Positions 9,113 to 18,602 of a DNA stretch of 42,251 bases are shown here, piece after piece. Location of the stretch: the NCBI RefSeq assembly GCF_012033735.1, contig NZ_JAAVJD010000018.1, forward strand, positions 1 to 42,251, in the 5' to 3' direction. The notes beneath the pieces are model-generated. The model saw only the letters and a program-made list of their open reading frames with translations. It was not told the origin of the DNA and ran no database searches. This DNA comes from Streptomyces lonarensis. Lineage in GTDB: Bacteria; Actinomycetota; Actinomycetes; Streptomycetales; Streptomycetaceae. The position numbers and the translations under genes are program-made. How positions within the stretch are numbered: position 1 is the stretch's first letter; every line of letters starts with the position of its first letter.

Positions 9113-10675
9113 TTGCCCGCCAGCCGCCCGCAGCACCCGAGCAGCCAGCGCCCCCGCCCAGCGACGGGCCGGCGCCGACGGCCGCGCTGGGGGCTGCGGC
9201 TCTCCGCCGTGGCCGCGGCGGGCGTGCTGCTGACGGGCGGCGTCGGCCACGCCATGGTCTCCACCATCGACACCGGGGTGGAGCGGGTCGACCCTTTCCA
9301 CGACCTCAGCAACCGGCCGGACACCTCCAAGGGGCTGAACTTCCTGCTGATCGGCAACGACAGCCGGGAGGGCATCACCGCGGAGGAGAAGAAGAAGTTC
9401 GGCATCGGCGGCGAGGCCTGCCACTGCGCGGACACCATCATCCTGGTCCACCTCTCGGAGGACCGGGAGCGGGCGAGCGTCGTCTCGCTGCCGCGCGACT
9501 CCTACGCCGAACTCCCTGCCCACGCCTTCGAGGCCGGCGGCGGCGAGCGCCACCCGGCGCACCCCGACAAGATGAACGCCGCCCTCTCCCACGGCGGCCC
9601 CTCCCTGATGGTCCGCACCGTCGAGAAGATGACCGGGGTGCGGATCGACCACTACCTGGAGGTCAACTTCCTCAGCTTCATGCGGGGCGTGGACGAGATC
9701 GGCGGGGTCGACGTCTGCACCGTCCGCCCCCTCAAGGACGAGAAGTCCGGGCTGGACATCCCGCCCGGCACCTCCACGCTCAGCGGGGGCGAGGCGCTCC
9801 AGTACGTCCGGGCGAGGTCGGTCGACCCCTCCGCCGACTTCGGGCGGATGCAGCGGCAGCAGAAGTTCCTCGCCGCCTTCCTGGACAAGGCGGTCAGCAC
9901 CGACGTGCTGCTCAACCCGGCCAAGCTGCGGCGCACAGCGGACGTGATGCTGGAATCGGTCCGGGTCGACCCGGAGTTCGGCGTCGACCAGATGCTGGAA
10001 CTGAGCCGCGCGCTCGGCGGCTTCGACGCCTCCTCGGCGGAACTGACCTCCGTCCCCGTGGACGGCGCCGGTAAGAAGCTGCCGGGCGGCGGCTCCACCG
10101 TCGCCTGGGACGAGGACGGCGCCGAGCGGCTGTTCGCCGCGATCCGGGAGGACCGCCCGCTCGCGGGCGCCGACGCCCCGCCCCCGGAGGGGGAGGAGGC
10201 GTCCGACGGCTCCGCCGGCGACGGGGGGAAGGACGAGGAGGGCGGCGAGGGGGCCGGTGCCCCGCGCGGTGCGGTGCCGGTCGAGCTGGCGCCGGAGGAG
10301 GTCCGGGTGCGGGTGGAGAACGCCAGCACCACGGCGGGGCTCGCGGCCCGCGCCGACGAGCAGCTGGCCGCCACCGGCTTCAGCACCGGCGGCCTCACCC
10401 CGGAGGACGACCCCGGCTCCGCCGCCACCTCCCAGTCCCGCACCACCATCACCCACGGCCCGGAGCAGCGCGCCGAGGCCGCCGCGCTGCGCGCCGCGCT
10501 GCCCGACGCCCAGCTGCGGGAGGTCGCCGACCACGGGGACCAGTTGCTCGTCGCGATCGGCGAGGACTTCGACCGGGTCCAGCCCGTCCGCGACGGCCGC
10601 CGGCCGATGAGCTCCCAGGAGTGGAAGGACGGCGGCTTCGGCGCCGCCACCGGCGACCAGATCATCTGCGACTGA
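9113..10675 (+). CDS. LCP family ligase with LytR_C-like domain, fourth of four
   Basis: I place the start at a TTG codon because GCGGAGG lies 8 nt upstream, the best ribosome binding site in the area. This gives 520 aa. A GTG at 9071 is in frame but has no site. A basic N-terminus leads to a membrane helix (about 26-47) and an extracellular LCP domain: NFLLIGNDSREG, SLPRDSYAELP, GGVDVCTVRPLKD, YVRARSVDPSADFGRMQRQQ. An acidic Gly/Glu linker separates this from a C-terminal LytR_C-like region (VRVRVENASTTAGLA through LLVAIGEDF). It is transcribed divergently from the glycosyltransferase, with ~120 bp between them. Confidence 0.9.
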   Translation: MPASRPQHPSSQRPRPATGRRRRPRWGLRLSAVAAAGVLLTGGVGHAMVSTIDTGVERVDPFHDLSNRPDTSKGLNFLLIGNDSREGITAEEKKKFGIGGEACHCADTIILVHLSEDRERASVVSLPRDSYAELPAHAFEAGGGERHPAHPDKMNAALSHGGPSLMVRTVEKMTGVRIDHYLEVNFLSFMRGVDEIGGVDVCTVRPLKDEKSGLDIPPGTSTLSGGEALQYVRARSVDPSADFGRMQRQQKFLAAFLDKAVSTDVLLNPAKLRRTADVMLESVRVDPEFGVDQMLELSRALGGFDASSAELTSVPVDGAGKKLPGGGSTVAWDEDGAERLFAAIREDRPLAGADAPPPEGEEASDGSAGDGGKDEEGGEGAGAPRGAVPVELAPEEVRVRVENASTTAGLAARADEQLAATGFSTGGLTPEDDPGSAATSQSRTTITHGPEQRAEAAALRAALPDAQLREVADHGDQLLVAIGEDFDRVQPVRDGRRPMSSQEWKDGGFGAATGDQIICD

Positions 10676-10695
10676 GCGGGTCCCCCCCCACCGGG

Positions 10696-10732
10696 CCCGG
10701 CGGCGCCACCGGCGACCGGTGGTGCCGCCGGG
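10696..10732. terminator. 17-bp stem-loop between convergent LCP and fbiB genes
   Basis: Bases 10696-10712 pair with 10716-10732 along 17 positions, including one G-U pair, with a 3-nt loop. This very stable hairpin lies in the 62-bp gap between two converging genes and probably terminates both. Confidence 0.7.
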
Positions 10733-10737
10733 CGCGC

Positions 10738-12183
10738 TCAGCGCACGGTGAGGAACGCGTCCGCGTCCCGGGCCGGACGCGGCGCCGGCGCGGCCGCCGG
10801 GTGGCCGACCGCCACCGCCCCCATCGGGTCCCAGCTCGCCGGCAGGTCCAGCGCGCCGCGCACGGTCTCGCGGCAGAACAGGGTGGACGACACCCACGCC
10901 GACCCCAGCCCCTCGCCGGCGAGCGCCACCAGCAGGTTCTGCACCGCCGCACCGGCGGCGACGACGAACATCTCCCGCTCCGCGGCCGACCGCCGCGCGT
11001 CCGGGTAGTGGTGGGCGCCGTCGGCGACCAGGCAGGGGACCACCAGGTAGGGGGCGCGGCGCAGCACGTCGCCCCGGCGGACCCGACGCGCGATCCATTC
11101 CTCCTCCCGGCCGTCGGCACGCAGGTCGGCGACCCAGGCGTCGAGCATGGCGTCGAGCAGCCCGGTGCGGGCGGCGGCCGACTCCAGGAGCACGAACCGC
11201 CAGGGCGTCGTGTGGTGCGGGGCGGGCGCGGTCACGGCGGCGGCGACCGCCCGGCGGACCGCCGCGCTGTCGACGGGGGCATCGGTGAACTCCCGGACGG
11301 TCCGCCGCTGGGTGACGGCGGCGCGGATCGCCTCGGAGGTGCCCAGCCGGAACATGTCCGCGGCCGCGTCGCGGACCAGCGGGCGCGCCCCCGGGTCCTC
11401 CCCCGGGGCGTCGGTCGGGCCGGCCGCCGGGTCGTCGGCGGGGCCGGGGGAGGTCAGCAGGTGCTCGGCGAGCCCGCGGACGACGGCGACGGGCCGCCCC
11501 TCGGTCTTGCCCTTCACGAGTTCGCCGGCGCCCGCCAGCTCGTCCGCGACGGCGGTGACGCTGACCCCCAGCGGGTTGCCGTGGGTGTCGGTGCCGCCCC
11601 GCAGGTCGTCCAGGGCCCGCAGGCCGGCGGCGCCGATGGCCACGTCGGTCTGCCCCTCGCGCCAGGGCCGTCCGAAGGTGTCGCTGACGACGACGGCGAC
11701 CTCGGCGCCGGTCCGCTCGCGCAGCCCGTCGCGGATCGTCCGCGCCGACGCGTCCGGGTCCGCGGGCAGCAGCAGGACCGTGCCGCGCGGGGTGTTGGAG
11801 GCGTCCACGCCGGCCGCCGCCATCACGAAGCCGTGGCGTGACTCCACGATCCGGGCCGGTCCGCGCCGGGCCACGACGCGGACCGTCTCGGCGTCGACCG
11901 CCGCCTCGCGGTCGGCCGCCCGCAGGACGCGCCCCTCGGCCTTGCTGACGATCTTGGAGGTGACGACGAGGATGTCGCCGTCGGCCAGCGGCTGCCCGCC
12001 GGGGGCGGCGCACGCCTCGGCGATCAGCTTCGCCAGGTCGTCGCCGGGGGACACCTCGGGCAGGCCGGCGAGCGACCACACCCGGAAGGAGTCGGAGCGT
12101 GCGGCGCCTGCCGACGTACCCGCGGGCGCGGCGACGGGGGCGGCCTGGGCGGGTTCCCCGCCCGGGCGCGTGGCGGCCGTCAC
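10738..12183 (-). CDS. fbiB: Coenzyme F420 biosynthesis protein FbiB (gamma-glutamyl ligase plus nitroreductase-like domain)
   Basis: FbiB adds glutamates to the F420 core. In actinobacteria its C-terminal FMN domain reduces dehydro-F420-0. The 481-aa protein has an N-terminal CofE-type ligase domain (about 15-255) with [33 protein letters not shown] and [19 protein letters not shown]. The C-terminal nitroreductase-like domain (about 285-481) has [14 protein letters not shown] and [19 protein letters not shown]. The GTG start overlaps the fbiA stop by 4 nt (GTGA), so translation is probably coupled. Frames extending further upstream lie inside fbiA and are spurious. Confidence 0.93.
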   Translation of the reverse strand: MTAATRPGGEPAQAAPVAAPAGTSAGAARSDSFRVWSLAGLPEVSPGDDLAKLIAEACAAPGGQPLADGDILVVTSKIVSKAEGRVLRAADREAAVDAETVRVVARRGPARIVESRHGFVMAAAGVDASNTPRGTVLLLPADPDASARTIRDGLRERTGAEVAVVVSDTFGRPWREGQTDVAIGAAGLRALDDLRGGTDTHGNPLGVSVTAVADELAGAGELVKGKTEGRPVAVVRGLAEHLLTSPGPADDPAAGPTDAPGEDPGARPLVRDAAADMFRLGTSEAIRAAVTQRRTVREFTDAPVDSAAVRRAVAAAVTAPAPHHTTPWRFVLLESAAARTGLLDAMLDAWVADLRADGREEEWIARRVRRGDVLRRAPYLVVPCLVADGAHHYPDARRSAAEREMFVVAAGAAVQNLLVALAGEGLGSAWVSSTLFCRETVRGALDLPASWDPMGAVAVGHPAAAPAPRPARDADAFLTVR

Positions 12184-13151
12184 GGCGCGACGTCCGCGGT
12201 GAGGGCCGCCGCGAGGTCGAGTGCCTCCCGCGCCATGGCGGCGGTGGCCTCGGGGTCGGTCATCATCAGCGGCACGGCCCGGCAGCGGATGCCGTGGCTC
12301 TCCACCGCCGCCACGGCGTCGGCGTCGCGGGTGTCCACCAGCCAGCCGTCGAGCAGCCCCGAGCCGTAGTGCTCGGCGACCGCCGCCGCGGTCGCCTCGA
12401 CCCCGACGGCCGCCAGCACCTTGTCGGCCATGCCGCGCACGGGGGCGCCGCCGACGATGGGGGAGAGGCCGACGACCGGGACGCCGGCGGCGGCGATGGC
12501 CTCCCGGATGCCGGGGACGGCCAGGACGGTGCCGACGCTGACGACCGGGTTGGACGGCGGGAACAGCACCACGTCGGCCTCGGCGACGGCTTCCAGCACG
12601 CCGGGCGCCGGCGTGGCGGTGTCCGCGCCGACCGGCACCACGGCGTGCGCCTCGGGCTCGGCCCGCAGCCGGACCCAGTACTCCTGGAAGTGGACGGCGC
12701 GACGGCTGTCCCCGTCGTCGATCAGGACGTGCGTCTCCACGCGGTCGTCCGTCATCGGCAGCAGCCGGACGCCCGGCTCCCAGCGGCGGCACAGCGCCTC
12801 CGTCACCGCGCTGAGCGGGTAGCCGGCGGCGAGCATCTGCGTGCGGACGACATGGGTGGCCATGTCCCGGTCGCCCAGCCCGAACCAGTCGGGTCCCACG
12901 CCGTACGCCGCGAGTTCCTCCTTGACCGTGAAGGTCTCCTCGGCCCTGCCCCAGCCCTGTTCCTCGTGGATGCCACCGCCGAGGGTGTACATCACGGTGT
13001 CGAGGTCGGGGCAGACCTTCAGCCCGAAGAGGTGGATGTCGTCGCCGGTGTTGCCGATGACGGTGATCTCCGCCTCCGGCGCGGCCAGTTTGAGACCGCG
13101 CAGGAAACGGGCACCGCCCGTGCCGCCGGCCAGAACCACGATGCGCTGCAT
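12180..13151 (-). CDS. fbiA: FbiA/CofD, F420 core phospho-enolpyruvyl (2-phospholactate) transferase
   Basis: This enzyme joins the activated three-carbon unit to Fo to make (dehydro-)F420-0. At 323 aa it is full length. The start [16 protein letters not shown] carries the glycine-rich signature at residues 9-16. Further family blocks are [46 protein letters not shown] text and [20 protein letters not shown]. It lies 13 nt downstream of the cysteine-dioxygenase-like gene and overlaps fbiB by 4 nt, so the three may form one leftward operon. Confidence 0.95.
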   Translation of the reverse strand: MQRIVVLAGGTGGARFLRGLKLAAPEAEITVIGNTGDDIHLFGLKVCPDLDTVMYTLGGGIHEEQGWGRAEETFTVKEELAAYGVGPDWFGLGDRDMATHVVRTQMLAAGYPLSAVTEALCRRWEPGVRLLPMTDDRVETHVLIDDGDSRRAVHFQEYWVRLRAEPEAHAVVPVGADTATPAPGVLEAVAEADVVLFPPSNPVVSVGTVLAVPGIREAIAAAGVPVVGLSPIVGGAPVRGMADKVLAAVGVEATAAAVAEHYGSGLLDGWLVDTRDADAVAAVESHGIRCRAVPLMMTDPEATAAMAREALDLAAALTADVAP

Positions 13152-13164
13152 ACGCCCCAGTGTG

Positions 13165-13788
13165 TCAGCAGCTGCGGCCCGGACGCCCGGCGGTCCGCGT
13201 GCCGCCGGCAGCCGGGACCGCGGCGGCGCCGACGGCCGCCGGGGGCTGCGGCGCGGCCTCCCGGAGCGGCTGCCCCGCCGCCGGGAGCCCGGGGTGGGCC
13301 GCCCGTCCGGCGGCGGTCACCGCGCCCCCGGAGTGCATCGGCATCGCGGTCAGCCCCGGGTGGTAAAGGTGCAGGGAGACCGCCGGCTCCAGCGAGGTGT
13401 TGACCATCTCGTGGACGTACCCCGGCGCGAACACCCGCCGCGGCCCCGGCCGCAGCGCGCGCCCCCGCGCCGCGCCGGCGGTGAACTCGGTGAGCTCGCC
13501 GGCCAGCACGGTGAACACGCCGTGGGCGTCGCCGTGGTCGTGGCGCCCGCTGCCCTGGCCCGGGAGCCAGCTCAGCAGCCACAGCTCGTAGCCGGGACCG
13601 GTGCGCAGCCGGTGGTACCAGCGGCTGGTCGGGTCGTATCCCACCAGCGGGCGCCACTGCTCAGGACAGTCCGCCACGGAACGCAGCAGTCCGGCGAACC
13701 CCGCGACGGTGCAGGGGTGTTCGGCGGGCGGCGTCATTCGGTGCGGCAGCGCGGTGGTGTCACCGGCGATCTCGTTGTCGCTGTACAT
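13165..13788 (-). CDS. Cysteine dioxygenase type I-like cupin
   Basis: The fold and motifs match cysteine dioxygenase, which oxidises cysteine to cysteine sulfinate using Fe(II). The 207-aa protein has the cupin iron site HDHGDAHGVFTVLAGELTE, followed by the third histidine in APGYVHEMVN. The N-terminal WRPLVGYDPTSRWYHRL segment is also typical. The last ~55 residues are an Ala/Pro/Gly-rich tail unlike the rest. Its stop is only 13 nt before fbiA, suggesting co-transcription with the F420 genes, although no functional link is obvious. The ribosome binding site at this ATG is weak; substrate preference (cysteine or another thiol) is not readable. Confidence 0.8.
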   Translation of the reverse strand: MYSDNEIAGDTTALPHRMTPPAEHPCTVAGFAGLLRSVADCPEQWRPLVGYDPTSRWYHRLRTGPGYELWLLSWLPGQGSGRHDHGDAHGVFTVLAGELTEFTAGAARGRALRPGPRRVFAPGYVHEMVNTSLEPAVSLHLYHPGLTAMPMHSGGAVTAAGRAAHPGLPAAGQPLREAAPQPPAAVGAAAVPAAGGTRTAGRPGRSC

Positions 13789-14169
13789 GGGGAACCCGTG
13801 GTGTCGAGTGGGCGGACGGTCGGTGGGGGCGTCGACAGCCCCGCCCGGAAGCCTGTGACCGGTCGGACACGCAGCGTGGCTGACGCCTCAGATGAGCGCT
13901 TCCGGGGGAGGTCTGTCAAGTGACCCGTGCGTTCGGACGCATTGTTTCACCACATCCGGTTGCCACCGGTGCCGAAAGGTTTATGCGTCCGGGGACTGGA
14001 CAGGTGGCGCAACATCGGACCTGACAGGCGCCGTTGTCTTCCTGTGATTCCACTGTGATCCGGGTCGCTCGACCGGGGCCACCGGAACACGCCGGGTGTG
14101 CGAATCGTCCTCACTCCAGGACCCCTTGGAGCGGGCGGTCGAAACACCCGAAGTGTCCGGAGGTTCGTG

Positions 14170-14217
14170 GTGATTGATCACGATCGGCGCGGGTGTGGTG
14201 CCGCTGGGTGAATCACC
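14170..14217. promoter_or_regulatory. Two BldD-like palindromes upstream of whiB
   Basis: Two inverted repeats of the form GTGA-n-TCAC occur here. One is GTGATTGATCAC at 14170-14181; the other is the perfect palindrome GGTGAATCACC at 14207-14217, which fits the published BldD half-site arrangement (AGTGA-n-TCACC) closely. whiB is a known BldD target in Streptomyces. The second site lies about 22 nt upstream of the predicted -35 box. Binding here is inference. Confidence 0.55.
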
Positions 14218-14238
14218 GGGCAGCAGGCAGAACACGGC

Positions 14239-14267
14239 TTGACGGGCCCGGATGACGCACTTGTAAT
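14239..14267 (+). promoter_or_regulatory. Predicted whiB promoter
   Basis: TTGACG at 14239-14244 and TGTAAT at 14262-14267 are separated by exactly 17 nt, close to the consensus for a principal (HrdB-type) sigma factor. Transcription would begin near 14274, giving a leader of about 63 nt. The rest of the 548-bp spacer from 13789 to 14336 has no gene that I can support. Confidence 0.6.
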
Positions 14268-14336
14268 TTCACCCGTGTCGTTCGGTCTGTATCGGTAACG
14301 GCAACATCACGGGGACGCAAGGAAGGCGAGGCGCAG

Positions 14337-14600
14337 ATGACCGAGCTGTTCCAGCAACTGCTGGTCGAGGACACCGACGAAGAGCCGGGCTGGCAGGAGC
14401 GCGCACTGTGCGCCCAGACCGACCCGGAGTCGTTCTTTCCCGAGAAGGGTGGCTCCACCCGCGAGGCCAAGAAGGTCTGCCTCGCCTGTGAAGTCCGCTC
14501 CGAGTGCCTGGAGTACGCGCTTGCCAACGACGAACGCTTCGGGATCTGGGGCGGCCTGTCGGAACGCGAGCGCAGGCGGCTGAAGAAGGCCGTCGTCTGA
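14337..14600 (+). CDS. whiB: WhiB, iron-sulfur developmental regulator
   Basis: WhiB is the founding Wbl protein. It carries a [4Fe-4S] cluster and, with WhiA, controls the switch to sporulation septation in aerial hyphae. The 87-residue protein has cysteines at 25, 48, 51 and 57 (C-x22-C-x2-C-x5-C), the GIWGG turn at 69-73 and a basic C-terminus (ERERRRLKKAVV). The sequence is almost identical to what I know of Streptomyces WhiB, so the symbol is secure. A GGAAGGCGAGG-type ribosome binding site precedes the ATG. Upstream are a consensus-like promoter and two BldD-like palindromes. Confidence 0.97.
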   Translation: MTELFQQLLVEDTDEEPGWQERALCAQTDPESFFPEKGGSTREAKKVCLACEVRSECLEYALANDERFGIWGGLSERERRRLKKAVV

Positions 14601-14873
14601 ACCGGTCACCGCGGCGCCGGCGTCGTCGTGCCCGCGTGATCCACCCGTCCCCCACGGCCGACGGCCGCGAACCCCGTATACCCGGCCCCCGCCCGGGGCC
14701 CCGTCACCAGCAGCACCCGCTTCAGCAGGACCTCATCGAAGCAGCGGCCGGACCCGCCGGCCCAACCCCCGCGCACACGCCCCGCACCGTGCGCGGACCG
14801 GACCGGCGGCCCCCGCAGCCCCGGTAGTGTGTGGCTGTCCGCCGACCTCCACCGAACCGGGGCCCGTACCTCG

Positions 14874-17800
14874 ATGCCTGCCGCAGCCGCCTCACATCCA
14901 GAGCTACCGCAGCATGTCGTCACCGCCGTGCTGGTCTCGCACGACGGCGAGCGCTGGCTCCCCGACGTGCTCGCCGGGCTGGTCAACCAGCAGCGACCCG
15001 TCCAGGACGTCATAGCCGCCGACACCGGTTCGGCCGACCGCTCCGCCGACCTGGTCACCGACGCACTCGGTCCCGAGCGCGTCCTCCACCTCGCCCGCCG
15101 CACCGGCTTCGGTGCCGCCGTCGCCGAGGCGGTCCGCACCGCGCCCGTCCTCACCCCGGACGACCTCAGCTACCTCAAGCGCCCCAGCGGCTGGGACCCC
15201 GAGACGCGCACCTGGCGCGACGACACCTACGGCATGCCCGAACTGCCGCACGGTGAACCCATCCACTGGCTCTGGCTGCTCCACGACGACTCCGCGCCGG
15301 ACACCGACGCCCTCGCCAAGCTGCTCCGGCACGCCGAGGCCCACCCGGAGGCGGCCGTCATCGGCCCCAAGCTCCGCGGCTGGTACGACCGCAGGCAACT
15401 CCTGGAGACCGGCGTCACCATCGCCCGCAGCGGCCGGCGCTGGACCGGGCTCGACCGCCGCGAGCAGGACCAGGGCCAGCACGACCAGCACCGCAGCGTC
15501 CTCTCCGTCTCCACCGCGGGCATGCTCATCCGCCGCGACGCCTACGAGCGGCTCGGCGGCTTCGACCGCAACCTGCCCCTCATGCGCGACGACCTGGACC
15601 TCTGCTGGCGCGCACACTCCGCCGGCATGGACGTCCGCGTCGCACCCAGCGCCGTCATGCGGCACGCCGAGGCCGCCGCCCGGGAGCGGCGCACCATCGA
15701 CAGCGCCGGACGGCTCGGCGCCAGCCCCCACCGGGTGGACAAGGCCGCCGCCGTCTACGCGCTCCTCAGCAACAGCCGCTCCAAGGTGCTGCCCTGGGTG
15801 ATGCTGCGCCTCGTCGTCGGCACCGCCATCCGCATCCTCGCGTACCTCGTCGGCAAGGCTCCCGGCCGCGCCCTCGACGAGTTCGCCGGGCTGCTCTCCG
15901 CGCTGCTGCGCCCCGGACGCATCCTCAAGGCGCGCTCGCAGCGCCGCACCACCACCTCCGCCGACCTCGACCACGCCGCGCTCCGGCCGCTCTTCCCGCC
16001 CCCCGGCGCCACGGTCAAGGCGACGGTGGAGCAGGCGGTCAGCGCCATCTCCCGGCGCGACGAGGCCGCGGCCGCCGGCAGCCGGCACGGCGCGGTCGAG
16101 TCCGGCCCGGGAAGCGACGACGCCGACGTCCTGGAGGTCGAGCAGTTCACCCGGGTCCGCGCGGTCGCCCGCCGCCCGGCCCCCGTCCTCTTCCTGCTGC
16201 TCTGCCTGGTCGCGCTCGCCGCCTCGCGTGAACTCGTCGGCGGCGGCGCGCTCTTCGGGGGCGCCCTGTTGGCGGCCCCCGCGGAGGCCGGTGAACTCCT
16301 CGCCCGCTTCCGGGAGAGCTGGCAGCCGCTCGGGATCGGCGACACCGGGACCGCGCCGCCCTACCTGGCGCTGCTCGCGCTGCTCTCGGTGCCGTTCCTC
16401 GGCTCCACCGGTCTCGTGATGACGCTGCTGATGGTCGGCGCCGTCCCGCTGGCCGGGCTCAGCGCCTACCTCGCCTCCAAACGGCTCGTCACCTCTCGCG
16501 TGCTGCGCGCCTGGGGCGCGACCGCCTACGCCTTCCTGCCGGCCGTCACCGGGGCGATCGCCTCGGGCCGCGTCGGCACCGTGGTCCTCGCGATCCTGCT
16601 GCCGCCGCTCGCCCGGTGCGCCGTGTACTCCGCCGGGCTGGTGCCCGGCAGTCGCGGCCCCTGGCGGGCCGCCTGGGCCGGCGCGCTGCTGCTCACCGTC
16701 GTCACCGCCTTCACGCCGGTGATCTGGCCGCTCGCCGTGCTGCTCGCCGCCGCCGCGCTGGTCCGGCCCGGTTCCGGGCGCGGGCACCGGCTGCGCCGGT
16801 TCGCCGCGCTGCTCCTCACCCCCCTGGTGATGCTGGCCCCGTGGTCCCTGACCGCGCTGACCAGTGTCGACGAGCTGCTGACCGAAGCCGGGCAGCGGCT
16901 GGCGGCCGACCCCGCCTCGCCGCTCGCCCTCCTCGGGCTCAACCCCGGCGGCCCCGGCACCCCCGCCGACTGGCTGATGCTCGGACTGCTGCTGGCCGGT
17001 CTCGCCGCCCTGCTGCGCCGGGAGCGCCGCACCGCGGTCACCGCGGCGTGGGGAGCCGCCCTCGCCGCGCTGGCCGTCTCGGCCTGGGCCAACGGCTCCC
17101 ACTGGGCCGGCCCCGGGCTGGTCGTCGTCGGCCTCGCGGTGATCGCCGCCGCGGCGCTCGGCGCCGACGGCGCCCGGCACCGCGTCGCCGCGGAGAGCTT
17201 CGGATGGCGCCAGCCGGTCGCGGTGCTGCTCGCCGTCGCCGCCGCCGTCGGCCCGGCGCTCGCCGCCGCCGGCTGGATGGTCCGGGGCGCCGAGGGGCCG
17301 CTGGAACGCGCCAACCCCGTACAGGTTCCGGCCTTCGTCGCCGAGGAGAGCTCCACCGGCGACCGCGCCCGGACCCTCGTCCTCGCCGGCGAGGAGCAGA
17401 CCGCCGACGGCGCGCCCGCCGCCCTGGACTACGCGGTGGTCCGCGGCGCCGGTACCCGGCTCGGGGACGCCGACATCGCGCGGCTCATGGCCGAGGACAC
17501 CGGCCTCTCCGGGATGGTCGCCGATCTCGCCGCCGGCTCCGGTGCCGACCAGGCGGAACGCCTCAGCGGCTACGCCATCCGGTATGTGCTGGTCCGCGAC
17601 GGTTCGCCCGACGAACTCCACCGGATTCTCGACACCACCCCCGGCCTGAAGCGGCTCAGCCAGGAGGACGGCAGCGCCCTGTGGCGGGTGGAGCGCGAGC
17701 TCTCCCGTGTCATGGTGCTGCCCGCCGAGGGCGATTCCACCGCCCCCGCGCGGCTGCCGGCCGGGCCCGTGGAGGTCGACACCGACCTTCCCGACGGCCC

Positions 17801-18239
17801 CGAGGGCCGCGTGCTGCGCCTGGCCGACACGGCCTCCGAGGGCTGGCAGGCGACCCTCGACGGCGCCCCCCTCACCCCCGTGACCGTCGACGGCTGGGCC
17901 CAGGGGTTCGAACTTCCGGCCGGCGGAGGTCGGTTGCTCGTCTCTCACAGTGACGGCACGCTCCACACCCTGTGGGGCTGGGCGCAGGGCTTCGGCCTGC
18001 TGGTCCTGGTGATCCTCGCGCTGCCCGGCCGCCGCCGCGAAGTCGACGACGACCTGCCCGACGACGCCGACGCCGCTGCCGGGAGCACCACCCCGGCCGA
18101 GGCCGGAGGCGGGACGACGACGGTCCCCGCGGGAACGGCGATCGGGTCGCTGCCGCCGTTCTGGCGTCCATGGGAGGTCCGGGAGCCGCTCCGGAAGTCC
18201 GTGACGCCGACACCCAGAACTCTGCCGGACGGGTGTTAA
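14874..18239 (+). CDS. Large family 2 glycosyltransferase fused to a multi-spanning membrane region
   Basis: From ATG 14874 the protein is 1,121 aa; a GTG at 14829 would add 15 residues, and neither has a strong ribosome binding site. The N-terminal ~300 residues are a GT-A domain: VTAVLVSHDGERWLPDVL, DTGSADRSADLV, the metal site LLHDDSAPD and the acceptor motif DDLDLCWRAH. About ten hydrophobic segments follow (roughly residues 430-820), then a large region likely outside the membrane and a last helix near 1055. The tail is acidic. This layout is found in actinobacterial lipid-linked sugar transferases. Substrate and product are unknown. It follows whiB on the same strand by ~270 nt. Confidence 0.85.
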   Translation: MPAAAASHPELPQHVVTAVLVSHDGERWLPDVLAGLVNQQRPVQDVIAADTGSADRSADLVTDALGPERVLHLARRTGFGAAVAEAVRTAPVLTPDDLSYLKRPSGWDPETRTWRDDTYGMPELPHGEPIHWLWLLHDDSAPDTDALAKLLRHAEAHPEAAVIGPKLRGWYDRRQLLETGVTIARSGRRWTGLDRREQDQGQHDQHRSVLSVSTAGMLIRRDAYERLGGFDRNLPLMRDDLDLCWRAHSAGMDVRVAPSAVMRHAEAAARERRTIDSAGRLGASPHRVDKAAAVYALLSNSRSKVLPWVMLRLVVGTAIRILAYLVGKAPGRALDEFAGLLSALLRPGRILKARSQRRTTTSADLDHAALRPLFPPPGATVKATVEQAVSAISRRDEAAAAGSRHGAVESGPGSDDADVLEVEQFTRVRAVARRPAPVLFLLLCLVALAASRELVGGGALFGGALLAAPAEAGELLARFRESWQPLGIGDTGTAPPYLALLALLSVPFLGSTGLVMTLLMVGAVPLAGLSAYLASKRLVTSRVLRAWGATAYAFLPAVTGAIASGRVGTVVLAILLPPLARCAVYSAGLVPGSRGPWRAAWAGALLLTVVTAFTPVIWPLAVLLAAAALVRPGSGRGHRLRRFAALLLTPLVMLAPWSLTALTSVDELLTEAGQRLAADPASPLALLGLNPGGPGTPADWLMLGLLLAGLAALLRRERRTAVTAAWGAALAALAVSAWANGSHWAGPGLVVVGLAVIAAAALGADGARHRVAAESFGWRQPVAVLLAVAAAVGPALAAAGWMVRGAEGPLERANPVQVPAFVAEESSTGDRARTLVLAGEEQTADGAPAALDYAVVRGAGTRLGDADIARLMAEDTGLSGMVADLAAGSGADQAERLSGYAIRYVLVRDGSPDELHRILDTTPGLKRLSQEDGSALWRVERELSRVMVLPAEGDSTAPARLPAGPVEVDTDLPDGPEGRVLRLADTASEGWQATLDGAPLTPVTVDGWAQGFELPAGGGRLLVSHSDGTLHTLWGWAQGFGLLVLVILALPGRRREVDDDLPDDADAAAGSTTPAEAGGGTTTVPAGTAIGSLPPFWRPWEVREPLRKSVTPTPRTLPDGC

Positions 18240-18483
18240 GCGAAGATTGCCTCTCCGTGTCGTGCCTGGATCATTCCCGTGGCGGGCCGCCCCGCCGGGT
18301 GAGACCTGCGTCACCGCAGCTCAGCCGGTGTGACGCGCACCACGCGCCGGGGTCGCGCGCGCCGACCCCGGACCTCCGGCGCGCGCCGACCGCCGCGCCC
18401 CGACAGCCCGTCCGTCCGCCCGGTGCCGGCGCCCGCCCGGCACCTCAGCCCGCCGGGAACGGCGCAGGCCCGGGAACGGCGCG

Positions 18484-18517
18484 GGCCCCGCACTGCGCGG
18501 GCGCACGGTGCGGGGCC
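18484..18517. terminator. Stem-loop between convergent glycosyltransferase and CBS genes
   Basis: GGCCCCGCAC at 18484-18493 pairs perfectly with GTGCGGGGCC at 18508-18517 across a 14-nt loop that can itself fold partly. It lies in the 363-bp spacer 18240-18602, in which I see no gene. It may terminate transcription from either side. Confidence 0.6.
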
Positions 18518-18602
18518 TGACGGTCCGACGGGTTCGCGGTGCCGCCGGCCGGGTTCCCGGGCCGGCGCAGGGCGCGCCGGGGCAGGGCGCGCCGCGGCGC
18601 GG

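Noticed and set aside
8972..12079. 1,035-codon minus-strand frame across LCP4 and fbiB
   Set aside because: It runs through two real genes on different strands and has only low-complexity text.
14904..18314. 1,136-codon minus-strand frame opposite the large glycosyltransferase
   Set aside because: A perfect shadow of the plus-strand gene; Gly/Glu/Arg-rich without motifs.
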